This document shows, piece by piece, positions 50,989-62,637 of a stretch of DNA of 64,000 bases. Source of the DNA: Paragonimus skrjabini miyazakii (Eukaryota > Platyhelminthes > Trematoda > Plagiorchiida > Troglotrematidae); NCBI GenBank assembly GCA_014338405.1, contig JTDE01021390.1, forward strand, positions 1 through 64,000, written 5' to 3'. Under the pieces are notes generated by a model. That model did not search any database. It saw only the letters and a list, made by a program, of their open reading frames with translations, and was not told the origin of the DNA. Position numbers and translations under genes: made by a program. Each line of letters starts with the position of its first letter. The stretch's first letter is position 1.

Positions 50989-53900
50989 CGAAAATAGCGA
51001 ACGAGAGAAACAGATAACCGAAGAAAGTGAGTTGAGCAGCTACAATGCCAGTTCAACCCAGATCGGAGGACAGGTGTCGTTGTGTGTCCGAAACAGCACA
51101 TGAGTGTATGCATTGCCAAGTTCACTGATAAACTGAAACGCAAAAGTCAACCCAAATAGATGTCATGGGTGTGTCGGACACCCGCATGAGTCATCTATGG
51201 TGAACCACACTTTTCAAAATGTGAGCGGACCATCCACTGCGGTTTCGGTACACCCACACACAGACAATGACACGCATCAGTGGACCGTGACTGAATAAAA
51301 CTCAACCGGAAGTAGATTAACACTGTTTTCCAGGAAGTACCAATCAGCAGTGTGGGGATAAAGTATTGAAAACCCACGTCGGGCACTTCAATGTGTAAAC
51401 TAGAGCCCAGAACCAGGATTTTGGCAGTTTTGAAGCATCTAGTGAACACAACAACGACACGCTGTTAACAGCGTTTACACCTCTCTGGGAATTCCCAGTA
51501 AAGTCATGCACATTTAGTAAAAGATAAAAAACAAGAAAACCGCTTTTACGGCTGCCCATGATCAAGGCATGCACACACAAAGTCAAAAACTTCCAAAGAA
51601 TTCATACACCAGACAGAGAACAGAAGAGTGAATGAATGTAAATGGTTAGTCATCAAGACTTCTCATAAATATTCATTCAGACTGGCACAGTCAGCGAACC
51701 ATGTACACGTAAAAATGATTTGTCTGATTGCACTGTACGATGCCTACGAAGTCCATTTTTGGCAAGGTCAAAACAAGTCCGCGTCCAGACACATCTTTAG
51801 CCTCCTGTAGCTTCGTGGTGGTCACGACGAAATGAAACAAGTCTGATAAATCGTTAGCATGTGGTGTACAGAAGAATGATGATATAAAAACAGTCTGGTT
51901 GTAGAAAACACGCTTAGAGGAACATGGCGGTTCACGTCTTTACAACAGTGACTGAGAAGACAGGTGTAATTAAGTAACACTGTAGAATCATTTACCTTCC
52001 AACCATACCCTACAGAAATCTAGTAGAATTGTGGACATCCTGAGATACAGCGCGACAAAGTTTGGTTGATATGGAGATCCGATTCAGGCATCCCATATGT
52101 GAACCTCTTTCTATGTTGGCAACCGTTATACACGTAGAAACTTGTCGTTCACGGACGTAACACGCAAAGTAAATGTCTACACTGAATATACAACGTATTC
52201 CATCTATACATTTCATTGCACGGCAACGAATTGTCAAAATTGACAGAGTCCAGTCAACGTTGCCTTTGAGCAAAGTTGCAAGTGCGCTGAAACACACACA
52301 TGATTTAACCCTCGTCGAAGGGCTCGAATGAGTGTGAGGTAAGTTGTTGTGGTTGATGACCTGATCGAAGGCTAGGAACAATCTTGGTAATCGATTGCTT
52401 GGTGTGTGAATACAAGAGGAAGGGGGGGGGAGATTTAGACCTTATTTGTATGTATTGTTAAACTAATTGCGGGTAACACACGTGTGTCGATTAGGGAAAA
52501 TCTTTGTGGTAGATGTGATATTACGAGGAGTCAAATAGTGGCCAATTAACGGTTGGACAAGTGTATAAGGCACCCGTCACACAGATAACTTTCGATAAGT
52601 TCAAATGACAGGATTCCAGAGAACGATGGAGATGGATTGCTAAGAAGTGTGCATAGTCAACATTTAGCAAACGAGGAAGCCCAGGGTCTAACACCATATG
52701 AGCCAGTAAATTCGAACACAACCTACATTGCTCAGGACTTATAGGTAGCTAGTAAGAATTCACCAATAGACAAGGAGTCCTTTATTAGTGTCAATTTGAC
52801 GGTCTAAGCTCTTACCATTCGTTGATTACTTACTTAAACTTCATTGCCTGCTTCGAAATGGGAAAGTGGCACGGTTCTCCGGTAAGTACTATCAGTCAAT
52901 AAAATATGGAGACATGATAAAAATCCCATGAAAAGGGATGATGACTGATGTAGTAATAATAATAATGCTAACAATCGACAGCAACAGAGATCGACCGGCG
53001 ACTTTTTATTCCCCCGAACTGTCACGTTAACATAAACACTACACCTGCAGGATATTTTCCCACTATTGAATGTGTCCGGACTAATTACCATGTCTGACAA
53101 TGTATTCGATACTCGAACGAGGTTATACGTAGATGCGTCTGCCCCATATTTTAGTGGATAACACAGACTATACAAACCATCATGTTCACTCGATGAGAGC
53201 ATGATACAACGTTTGATATGATCAGTGATTCCAGCTCTGTTACCAACGCTGGTGACAGTGACAGTCATATATTACCTAGTATACTGTTTGGCATGGCTAT
53301 TGAGCAACTACCTCTGCCACAGTAAGTACACAGATTCTGTCACACAACCCTACACCACACACGCAAACAATCTCACACAGTTCTCAGTGACCCAAGGCAT
53401 AAAATGAACATAATTCGACCTCCAAAACTTGTACGTCTGAAACAACACACGAATAACCAGTCAAGACAAACTGATGTCAATTCATATAGCTCGTTGCAAC
53501 ACTACCCATACCATCTCAAATAAGGTCGATAGTTTTCCAGTCATTTTATAGTACAAACACAGATAAAAACTTCATAATGTTGTAACATTACATACGTGCA
53601 TAGTTATCAAACTTCTAACCTTTTAGCTAATAATAATCAAACCTGGATGACCGTTTAATTAACACCTAACGTCAAGGTTAGCATAGTACACCAATGGCTG
53701 ACACCGTCGAAGGACGGGATGAGATCAAACACACCACCAACACCGTCTAAACCTATAGATAGAACATTAAGACGTCTACAGCTCGTGAACAAACAACTGA
53801 GTTGTGAACGAGAGTAGGATGATATCAACATGAAAGTTTCCAACAGTAATGGTTGATTGTAACTTTTGATCAGTATCCGATAAACTGGACACAAAAAAAC

Positions 53901-55504
53901 ATCATAACATATGACATTAGGTCGCATTTGTTGGCGCATGAGTAGTGTACGTTCGAGCCTGAAATGGGATTCTGTCTCCGAACATTACGCTAGGTAAGTG
54001 GAGGTAACCTTTACTTTACGTGACAACATCGTGCACACGAGACCCGATCACATCGGACCATTTGGCGGCAAGTGTTTGTGGACACCTTTCACTGTGGTTA
54101 ATTTCAATCGAATTTTCGCAATATCAGAACCTCTGAAAGGGAGGATCTTAAACAATGGGCTAGTATGAATGTTTTGACTGCCTGCTGAGTAATCGATCAC
54201 AAAATACGATGAGATAGTTCATACCTGTTCTGTATAAGCTAACCATCTGGTGGAATAGTGTGCATGTTGATCGAGAACGGCATAAGAACAATGCTAGTGG
54301 ATGCACAGTAACGAGATACATAAGTAGCCAGTCTCTGCGGCACAAAGGTGAAGACGATCGATCAGTAAATAGAGAATGCCTCCCGAGTGCATAAGTAGCG
54401 ATCAATGTGCTGATGAAGTACCACATATAAAGGCTGGATGAGGCTACCAGGTGGGGCCAACAGACTACAACGACCACCAAAACTATAACGAAAAATATCG
54501 CTTCAATAGCAGAATTTCGAAACGAGAATTTTAATGTTTTAGAACAATAAAATTCGATCGTACAAGAAAACACACGGGAACGAACGGCCATGAACTACTT
54601 AGTAACTTAACGATCGAAACAACAGAATGGTAAAGTCGTAGTGTTGTGAGCCAAGAAGGCGAATGGCACAAGCGTTGTTTATTTGAGAAAGCAACACATG
54701 GGTTAAGCGTTTAAACAGAACCACAAAAAACCCACTCATTTGCACGCGGTACTTGGTCCCAGACTGTCTCCGCTGTCACAGACGCTAATGCTCAGTTTAT
54801 TTACGTAGCGAGGGCCATTTTGGGCGATACTGCACTCTGATGTCTCTCCCTGCATTTTCCCTGCAGCTTGTTCGATGTCAAAACATATGCTCTGGTTCTA
54901 CTACTAAATAGCCGTGGTGTGAGTGGTATTTTACGATCGTTCATCCTCACTACAGTAGTTGTCGATTCGAGGGGCCCAGAAGAAGCAAAAACCGTATTTG
55001 AAACATAGATTCAAAATAACACCTTCATCATAGAATAAAAAGGACATCTTTTGCGATATATTAACATTCTGCTTGACAGCAAGAGTCGTAAGTGTAAAAC
55101 ATGCAGACTGTACACATAGTATATTTTTGTTTTTGACGTGCCTGCTCTTCATTCTTAGACGTATAAGCCGCGAGGAAGTTATATTTTCACCCCGACCGTT
55201 AAGAAAGGTTATCTTTATAATAAAGTATTCGTAAAAGACAAACAAATGTCAATATAAGCAACCTAAACATAACTTAGTTTGAACAAACCAACAAAACCAG
55301 TTAAACACAGGTGTTCTAAGCTGGTTGCTATGGTAGCGTCTGGTGGAAGGGCTGGCGTTATGCTAGCCCGCAACATCGACGTTAGGTGCCTTGAGAAGCG
55401 GATATGCACCATTGCCAAGACAGTATTCCAGCAGCCGGACAATTTCGTCGGTGGTGTGCGCGTGAACCAGGCCTCACACACACAATGCATTTTTTCAACT
55501 CGGT

Positions 55505-55700
55505 TCATGTTACATGGAAGTAAACAGATGATCTCTGAGTAAACGATAAGGCAAAGCCGGCAACAATAACGGCATGATCTGGGTCAAGGTGATTATTCCA
55601 AAATAAGCGACAACCGTTAATGGAGTGACGCCACCGGCAGCTGATTGCGATATGCTGCACCTGTGTCCATGGTTGAATTGCACAGGGTGGTTTACACATG
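55505..55700 (-). pseudogene. non-LTR endonuclease C-terminal fragment
   Basis: Minus-strand piece of an EEP domain: PWTQVQHIAISCRWRHSI, NGCRLFWNNHLDPDHAVIVA and GFALSF. It corresponds to DHITVSRRWRSSVQDCRSYW..SDSDHALV of the element at 21.8 kb, with the terminal DPDH retained. No other endonuclease or RT block follows in this orientation. Confidence 0.78.
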
Positions 55701-55769
55701 TTCCACTGCTATCGCCTGTACTGAAATGCACTCCCGCCATGTAGAATATGTGAGCTGTACACTATCGCA

Positions 55770-56240
55770 TGGCCAGTGTAGTATCACAAGTCTGTAGAAT
55801 TACAGACGAGGTGTCCACAAGGATTGTGAAAGCACATAGTGCATCCGCAAAACATCATCATGGTTTATAATACATGTGTGCTACTATTTATGTTCTATGT
55901 ATCAGAGACTTGGCCCATTCGTACGGAAAGTCCATCTCCACTCTGGGTATTTGACCACCGTCATCGTTACTGGGTAACTTGCATTAAACGGACTGACTCT
56001 GTGAGCAATCCCAACGGCCTGTCGGCGCATGGTTGGGAAATGTACAAGTTCGCGACCGACGAGCGAGCTAACAAAAATGCGCAGTCTTCGCTGGTTGGGT
56101 AATGTACTCCAGATGCAAATGGGAGATTTGCCGTACTGCGCACTGTTCAGTTTGTCAGTATAGAAGAAGCTGCAAGGTGGCCAGGCGATGATGCGACCAG
56201 TGATTATGAAACCTCTGGCCGTTCTGCTGAGCAACATTGG
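55770..56240 (+). pseudogene. non-LTR RT C-terminal fragment, second family
   Basis: Plus-strand fragment matching 39810-40250 at the DNA level (GACGAGGTGTCCACAA, AGTGCATCCGCAAAACATC, AGCAATCCCAACGGCCTGTC). Translation gives ITDEVSTRIV-like, FYVSETWPIRTES (for LYGSETW) and SVSNPNGLSA scraps. Strongly 5'-truncated, as is common for non-LTR copies. A Gypsy gag remnant begins about 30 bp further right. Confidence 0.8.
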
Positions 56241-56269
56241 TAGGTAGGAACTGCCTGTAATCGAACAGG

Positions 56270-56995
56270 TAAATCTTCATGCTGATGCGAATGAAGTAGA
56301 GGAATGGGTGGAGAGGTTCGAATTATGGTGCAGCATTCGTCGCGATGTGAAGACGGAAAACCAATCAGCTTTCTTCGTTACCCCTGGTGGTCGTGAACTA
56401 TATTAATTGCTGAAGAATATCGCATACCCAAACGTTCGAGGAACTGAAGAAACTGCTGTTAAAACACGTGATTCCCGTCAATTTCCCAGCCACATAACGG
56501 GCGAAATTCAATTCTTTAGTGCGTGCAACAAGCACGAGTTTTCGTGAGTTCATTCAATTGCAAAAACAAGCTGCCTGTTGCAACTTTGGTGATAAGCTGA
56601 AGGAGCATCTGCGTGAGCGATTGGTTGCTGGCGTCAACGACACTTATCTTAAGAGGAGATTGCTGGTCAAGCAAGATGACATTTCAAGAAACCCGAGACA
56701 TCTGTGAGTAGAAGGATGATGTCAATGCCGCTACTACTGAGTCTAACGTTATACTATGTCAGAAGACCAAAGCGCATACTCCTACCAGAAGTCAACCAGT
56801 GAACACGTTTCCACGGCCGCCTCACGTATCCGCCATCAATCCCGGCCCAAAGAAAGTGAACAAGTGTTTCTCCTGTGGTGAGTTACACTTACGATCATCT
56901 TGCAGATTTCGTGATGCTATATGTCATTTATGTGGTAAAGCTGGTCATATTAAGAAGGTATGCAAGGGTCAGAAATGTCACCTGTCAAGTTAAAG
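56270..56995 (+). pseudogene. Ty3/Gypsy gag with zinc knuckles
   Basis: Gag of a Gypsy element, disrupted by at least two stops and two frame changes. Capsid part: NEVEEWVERFELWC (about 56290), KKLLLKHVIPVN (about 56450), SFREFIQLQKQAACCNFGD and ERLVAGVND (about 56540-56640). Nucleocapsid part (56850-56975): a first knuckle CFSCGELHLRSSC with CX2CX3HX4C spacing, one residue short of the usual form, and a second, canonical CHLCGKAGHIKKVC (CX2CX4HX4C). Zinc knuckles bind element RNA. Related to the fragment at 1-506. Pol follows after about 15 bases. Confidence 0.85.
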
Positions 56996-57009
56996 AGACA
57001 GATGATGTA

Positions 57010-58180
57010 GAGCCACTTAATACTGTTTATTCACTGTAACTTAAATCCAGAGCTGAGCAGTTTATTCACAGATGTCTAATATTCAAGTCAGGATGTAAAT
57101 ATGAATTCATTGTGGATACAGGAAGTAGCGAGTCCATTATTTCAAAACCAGTACTGGATCGCATGGCCCCTGATGCTCAGCTGAGACCAACAACGGCGGA
57201 AATACGTAGAGTTACTGGTCATCGTTTGGCCTTAATAGGCGAGACTGATGTGATGGTGGTTGGTAAAGATAATGGGCTGATTCCAGTCCGATTATTAGTG
57301 TCAGAAGGAAGTCCAGCAATCCTGGGATTAAAAGCTTTGAGACAGCTCAACTGTGCTCTTTCACTAAATGCTAATTACAAGGATGGTCCGAGTACAGACT
57401 ATCAAGTCCAATTGCGCAACCTGATTGTCCAGTGTTCACACCGTTCAGGAGAATTGAAAGTAGAGCCGGCAAGACTGGAGGTGCAAGAGGGCCTAGTTTT
57501 CTTAAAGAGCCGAATAATACCTTATGGAATAAGAGAACATGTGCATAATGCCCTCAACAAGTTGAAGGAAGATGGTATAATCACACAGGTTAACTCATTA
57601 GCATGAGCTACGCTAATCGTTGTGGTTATGAAAGAAGATGGCAAATTGCCTAGGATCTGTAGTGATTATAGATTACCGCTGAATCCAAGACTAAAAAAAT
57701 GCGCAGCGACAACTAAGGAACCGGAGGATTTTATGAAAGAGTTGCATGGTAGCAAAGTATTTTCTAAAATAGACCTGACAAACGCATATTTGCAGATTCC
57801 ATTGGAGCTGAATTTTAAGGCAATCACTAAGATTACTATGCCTTGGGGATTATTTCAGTACAATTTTCTACCGTTTGGATTACACGTATCAGCTGGAATA
57901 TTCCAAGCCGTGGTTGATGGAGCAATTGCCGATTTACCAGGAGTACGTGCTTATCAAGATGATGTAATCATACATGCAGACAGTGCAGAGGAGCATGATA
58001 AGAGGTTACTTTCGCTTCTGGAGTGATTCATGGATAAGAACATAACCATAAAACCTTCTAAATGCATGTTCCAAGTACGGGAGTTGCGTTTTCCTGGTTT
58101 TACTATATGTGACAAAGGATACAGGCCGGACCCTGACCAGTACAAGGCGTTGGTTACCATTATATCATCATCATCATAAC
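57010..58180 (+). pseudogene. Ty3/Gypsy pol: protease and RT, truncated
   Basis: Polyprotein segment in one frame with only two interior stops from 57112 onward (TGA 57604-57606 and TGA 58024-58026). Protease: VDTGSSESIIS with the DTG catalytic triad (about 57112) and AILGLKALRQLN (about 57320). RT: LPRICSDYRLPLN (about 57648), KVFSKIDLTNAYLQIPL with the motif A Asp (about 57755), WGLFQYNFLPFGLHVSAGIF, and AYQDDVIIHA (catalytic YQDD, about 57950), then KPSKCMF. Both stops are explained by one transition (TGG to TGA where Trp fits, CGA to TGA where Arg fits). RNase H and integrase are absent: the frame ends at 58180 near the (TA)n and the gap. Confidence 0.9.
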
Positions 58181-58245
58181 AGCTATGAGCCTGACCAAAA
58201 GGTACTGTGGCTCGGGCCGCCGCTCACCTCAACAGTGACGTGGAA

Positions 58246-58345
58246 NNNNNNNNNNNNNNNNNNNNNNNNNNNNNNNNNNNNNNNNNNNNNNNNNNNNNNN
58301 NNNNNNNNNNNNNNNNNNNNNNNNNNNNNNNNNNNNNNNNNNNNN
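58246..58345. other. assembly gap (100 N)
   Basis: Exactly 100 N, followed at once by a (TA)n run, so the break probably lies in low-complexity repeat. Confidence 0.98.

Positions 58346-58389
<44 letters not shown>
58346..58389. repeat. (TA)n microsatellite
   Basis: Uninterrupted TA run of about 44 bases directly after the gap; true length unknown. A second run lies at 58501-58529, beyond the SINE. Confidence 0.92.
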
Positions 58390-58390
<1 letters not shown>

Positions 58391-58496
58391 TCACAAGCGA
58401 AAGTGATTGAGCGTTCACATATGATAATTCGGTCGTGCCGACTGGACAGTCTATGAGAATGCGACAGCTGCGATCAATTGTTGGTGACCGCCAAAT

Positions 58497-58500
<4 letters not shown>
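58389..58500 (+). repeat. internally deleted SINE between two (TA)n runs
   Basis: Head ACTCACAAGCGAAAGTGATT to GATAATTCGGTCGTGC is joined directly to the tail CGACTGGACAGTCTATGAGA and GCGACAGCTGCGATCAATTG. The tRNA-like part and the whole hammerhead are missing. The tail is close to that of the 1377-1731 copy. Confidence 0.8.
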
Positions 58501-58533
<33 letters not shown>

Positions 58534-59575
58534 ATTAAAAGGGCAAACACTGAGTAGTGAACTATTTATTATATATATATAACTGTTGTTGTTCATGTTG
58601 TCCATATAACATAACATAAACATCAACAATGACCGAAATTTAAAATGACGTTGGATTAGCTTAAACAAAAAAACCGGATGAACAAGTCGAGGAGGAAAAT
58701 TGTCCAAATTACCATTTGATGACCGGACAGGGTAAACATGCGCACATGCACGTCGGCGATCCATACAATGACATCATCCAGCGTTTTCAACGGATCATCA
58801 TGTAGACCCCAACCTAGCATTATCACACAGTACTCAAACTGAGGATAAACGCCTTAGAATTTAGTAGTCACGATTTAAGCGAGTTTCATCTCCTCATTTT
58901 GGTCCACTCTGAAAGGTTTGAGGATGTGCTTATTGACATGAGCTATCACAGCTAGCCAAGTAGTCGCCAGGGAAGGAAATAACAAACTCTAAGAGCAGAA
59001 TGAAAACGCGACCGCCTATGTTATGTGACATGGAGTTGAGAGAGATTGTATTCTGGCCAGGATACTGTTAGAGAATTCAAAATGAATGGGAAATTAGGTA
59101 TTTGAGCAAGCAACTTTTTGACCAGTGCAAAAGAGCTCAACTGTGAAATGGAATCATATTCTTCAAAGGTCAACGACATCCCTTGGTGATCTCACTCCGG
59201 AAGGCACACCCGGTGCGTAAAATGTCACCGATTTGATTCAATCGATCAAACTATACGAGGAGGACCCCAACTACTGACGAGAAGGCTGGCAATATTACAT
59301 ACGTGATGGTGGTTTAAAAGTGACTTTTTGATATGCATACTATCTACAAACAAGCTCAGTGAAAGTTAGTAATTATATTTTCATAAACTATCCTGATAAA
59401 TTCAAAAACGAACAAAAGGGGTCAATGTGGTGAGTTCGTTTGAGAGCAAGGAAAGACACACAGAACACTTTTAGATAAACTACTTTCTTTTTAAAGACTG
59501 GAATCCACACTTGTTGGAGAAGACAGGTACAGTTTTACAGCTGACAAGCACTAAAGCACATATACAAATTCTTAC

Positions 59576-60203
59576 CGATATCACTGGACCTCGTTGAGTT
59601 GGATTCATTCCACTGGCCAACGGCAACAGCGGATCGGACGAACTGGCTAGCGTTTGATGGAAGATTTGTATTTGAAGATGGTGATCTGGATAGATTGTCC
59701 TGACGTGACCAGTACGTTGTATTCAGTTTACCATGAGCAGAAGGTGGATGGGCATACTGTAACAATGAAAAGGGTTGCGGATGTTGGTAACAAACAAATG
59801 GCAAGTTTTCCGGTTGAGGACGAGTGTCCGCACGCGATGGATGACCACAGACGGATGGGCTGAGAGTAGGCCGTGGATAATGGAATGCGTGAGCCGTAGG
59901 TAATGTGTACGACCGGTCGGAATTCATAGAATGGACAGAATGACTTTTGCAAGTACAAGTCGGTTGTGAAAGCGGTCTGTACAGTGATCTGTGAAGTGCA
60001 TTGTCCCACGATGGTTCCCAAGTAGAAAGAGTAGGTCTTGAATTGTAAAACGGTTGGGAAGCTTTGATGAACGTGTTCTCAAAACAAAGTGGATCACACA
60101 CGTTAAATCCGACTGGCCTAGAAGGAATGAAACTCTGAGTCATTAATTCAGCGAATCCGGCAGATTTTCGACCATTCTCAGTACTCATGGGAGGCAGCTC
60201 AAT
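59576..60203 (-). CDS. host gene internal exon (exon A)
   Basis: Internal coding exon, 628 bp, about 209 residues. Acceptor: TTTATTTGTGCCTTTCAG ending at 60204. Donor: TATCG/GTAAGA at 59576/59575. It begins on a codon boundary (IELPPMSTENGRKSAGFAEL) and ends with one base of a codon, matching the two-base start of exon B. It is rich in Ser, Pro, His and Tyr, with RPTLSTWEPSWD, RPLSQPTCTCKSHS and HPQPFSLLQYAHPPS along it; no membrane segment or folded domain is visible. The frame also runs upstream past the acceptor and has a Met there, but the splice signal and phase fit favour an internal exon. Further 5' exons must lie to the right, beyond 60.2 kb or outside the window. Confidence 0.75.
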
Positions 60204-61184
60204 CTGAAAGGCACAAATAAAATGTAGGATATATATCGAGTAATGAGCGAGCAATGAGCGTCATTTGTTGGAGGGTCTTAAAGGTTTAAAATATGTAAAA
60301 ATGTCATGTAGAGATTGTACAATCCTCGAATGAGGCAGAAGAACGGAATAATGAGATAGAGAGTAAAATCAGAAAAGGACGAGACTACATTTAAATAAAC
60401 CTGTTTTATTGTGAAAATGAAAAAAATACTACTGATCAACTACACACAGAGTCACCGAAGCTTGCTATACCCTACAGATTATGGACGAACAGTATCAATG
60501 AGACACGATTTTTTGAGTCACCAAAGTTTCACACTCAATCTACTCATTTGAATTCTGAAGTTAATAGTCAACCTTTCAAGCCCGATTGGTTTATGAAGCA
60601 ATCACTATGCTAAAAATATGTCGTTTACGACATAATGAAACCCATCTTTCACCGTGGGTTCAGTGCGGCCATTTTCGACTTAGTATTCATTCTCATAAAA
60701 CTGAAACAGATGCTTCTGCTGTACTGAAAAACGGGAGATTTTTCATACAATGTTGTCTTCCGCATCTTTTGGGAAGATTGAGGAAAATAAAGTGGAATCC
60801 GGAATCCAAATTTCACCAATAAAAGAACAACTCCAATCCGTAGCTAAAACTTAGATAATGTAAATTTTTATATGATTTTTCGGCTATAGTTACACAAGAC
60901 GGAACACTGTGGCAATTGTGCGCGCAATAAGGTTGACAAGCATTATCTCATTTGGGCCCAGAAATATAACGGTAACACTAGTGAATAATCTTTACAACTT
61001 TTTTTCTGACATCACGCAGAATTTCGAGTGATCTCATCCGACTGCTGATTTGCTCATAGTAATGAGTCTTGTGAACATGTTATTCAAGTGAGAAACCTGA
61101 AGCATCCAGAGCAAGTTTAACAAGTGAAAACGTAAGACATGCGAAAAAACATGGAACGATACATAAAAAGCAAAACGGAGCACT
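60204..61184. other. inferred intron upstream of exon A, nothing recognised
   Basis: AT-rich sequence with no supported exon. A plus-strand open frame at 60586-60822 has 78 codons and no recognisable motif. Confidence 0.45.
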
Positions 61185-61420
61185 AACTACGCGTGAATGC
61201 GACTGAGCATCTGAATGTGATAAGTCGGTCGTGTCTAAAGTGAAATAGTGGTCAAATGAAGGTATGGCGATCGGAACAAGGATATGAACAACTACGAAGT
61301 ACTAACAAGAGCGAGACTTCAGTCCACTGCTTTTCTCCAAAGAGGGTGGCTGGAAAGTTTATGTGACAACGCAAGTTGCAATCAACTGTCAGTGAGATTT
61401 ACTTTACAGAGAGAAAAAAC
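61185..61420 (+). repeat. decayed SINE copy
   Basis: Plus-strand copy with head (GCGTGAATGCGACTGAGCAT, ATAAGTCGGTCGTG), a shortened tRNA-like region, ribozyme remnant and tail (GCAAGTTGCAATCAACTGTC). The ribozyme is recognisable only by CAAGAGCGAGACTTCAGTCC; core boxes and stem II are broken. Confidence 0.65.
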
Positions 61421-62603
61421 TGTTCACAGACTATGTAAGAAGGAAACACACCATGCTGAGCAGAAGAAAATAAAATAAACCAGAGCAATTCGCCGTAAGT
61501 GTTTTACACTAGGCCGTTTTCAAATTAGACAACACCATTCAGTCAATCCCATAACAAGATTGATAACTCCCAGTTGAGTGATCAAGTGTAGAGGAAACGT
61601 AAAAACAAAACAAGAGTCAAGAGCCTGTCACAGACAGTCTGACCTGTCAACTTTCAGTTGTGGATGGCTCATTTGTCGCCGTTGTCTCGATCATTAATCT
61701 GCGCGTTCGTCCGTAAGATATCAAACCGTGCGCGCAAGTGGGTGGGCGTACTGAAATACACGCACGAGCAAACAAACAAACACTCTCATAACCATTAAAG
61801 ATTAAGTCCATGTCACTGGGCAGTGGAGAATGAGGTCGTTTTGCAAAAGAAACAATTTTCCGACCAATCGATCATTTCTATCACTCTGCAGGTTCCTGAC
61901 ATTCTAGTAGTCAACAGACCAGTCACCACGGTGTTTACCAGCGCGAGTTGCGTTTGCAGTGTCCATACAAAGTTCAGATGGATCCACGACATACATTGAA
62001 TATACTTGTGTCTGAGCACACCTAACGGACAAACTATCCAGCCAGCCGGTCATTCACTGGATGACTGACTGACACAATCAGATAGGGCGAATTAAGACAG
62101 AACCGCTCAATCAGAGCACACGAATCCAATGGTTTCACGGCTTGAAAATCTCATAACACAGACAGCATTTTGCATTTAAAGCACACAGTAATTTTGATTA
62201 GGAGCAGTAAAGTAAATGCTGTCATTGTGGATAGATTGACATTTTCTCATCTTTCAGGTAAAACTCGGAAGCGAAAGAATTCACATCTACCAATCAAATT
62301 TTTTGATATTCCTATTATTGATTTCCTATCGCTTTCGTGACAGCAATTCATGAGAAAAGAAACATACTATCTTCATCAAACCGATTTTTCCAAATTGTAA
62401 TTGCTTTAACTACGAGACTGTCATGGATAGTCTTTTGGATTATTGATGAGTCGACGAAAATTTTCTTACAGGTTAGGCATCATTCCACTTTGATGGCAGC
62501 ATGAACATCTGTATCAAACACCTTTACGAATCCCGAAATTTATAACACTGAACAGCTATTTGAAGGGAGGAAGCTACTCAGAATCCATACAGACAACTTT
62601 TTT

Positions 62604-62625
62604 GGGGGGGAAAGAAGGGGGGGGG
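62604..62625 (+). repeat. G-rich tract
   Basis: G7, AAAGAA, G9 on the plus strand, ending about a dozen bases before readable gag of the CsRn1-like element. It may mark the truncation point of that element; a similar G9 run is at 52422-52430. Confidence 0.7.
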
Positions 62626-62637
62626 TTGAAGAAACGG

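Larger units (their letters stand above)
43617..59575 (-). other. inferred intron between exons A and B, about 16.0 kb
   Basis: Bounded by the GTAAGA donor at 59575 and the TTTTAG acceptor at 43618-43617, phase 1. It contains SINEs and non-LTR/Gypsy remnants listed separately. Between 46.9 and 48.2 and between 48.9 and 55.5 kb I see no supported gene. Open frames at 52834-53268 and 54160-54591 (minus) are about 144 codons long but lack splice evidence and recognisable motifs. Confidence 0.6.

Noticed and set aside
52834..53268. 144-codon minus-strand open frame with hydrophobic C-terminal part
   Set aside because: Same strand as the host gene, but no clear acceptor/donor pair in phase; could be an alternative exon, not supported.
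54160..54591. 143-codon minus-strand open frame with a hydrophobic run
   Set aside because: The valine-rich run comes from low-complexity sequence; no family or splice support.
58346..58500. CRISPR-like or satellite array beside the gap
   Set aside because: It is a plain (TA)n run and a single SINE derivative; no regular repeat-spacer pattern.
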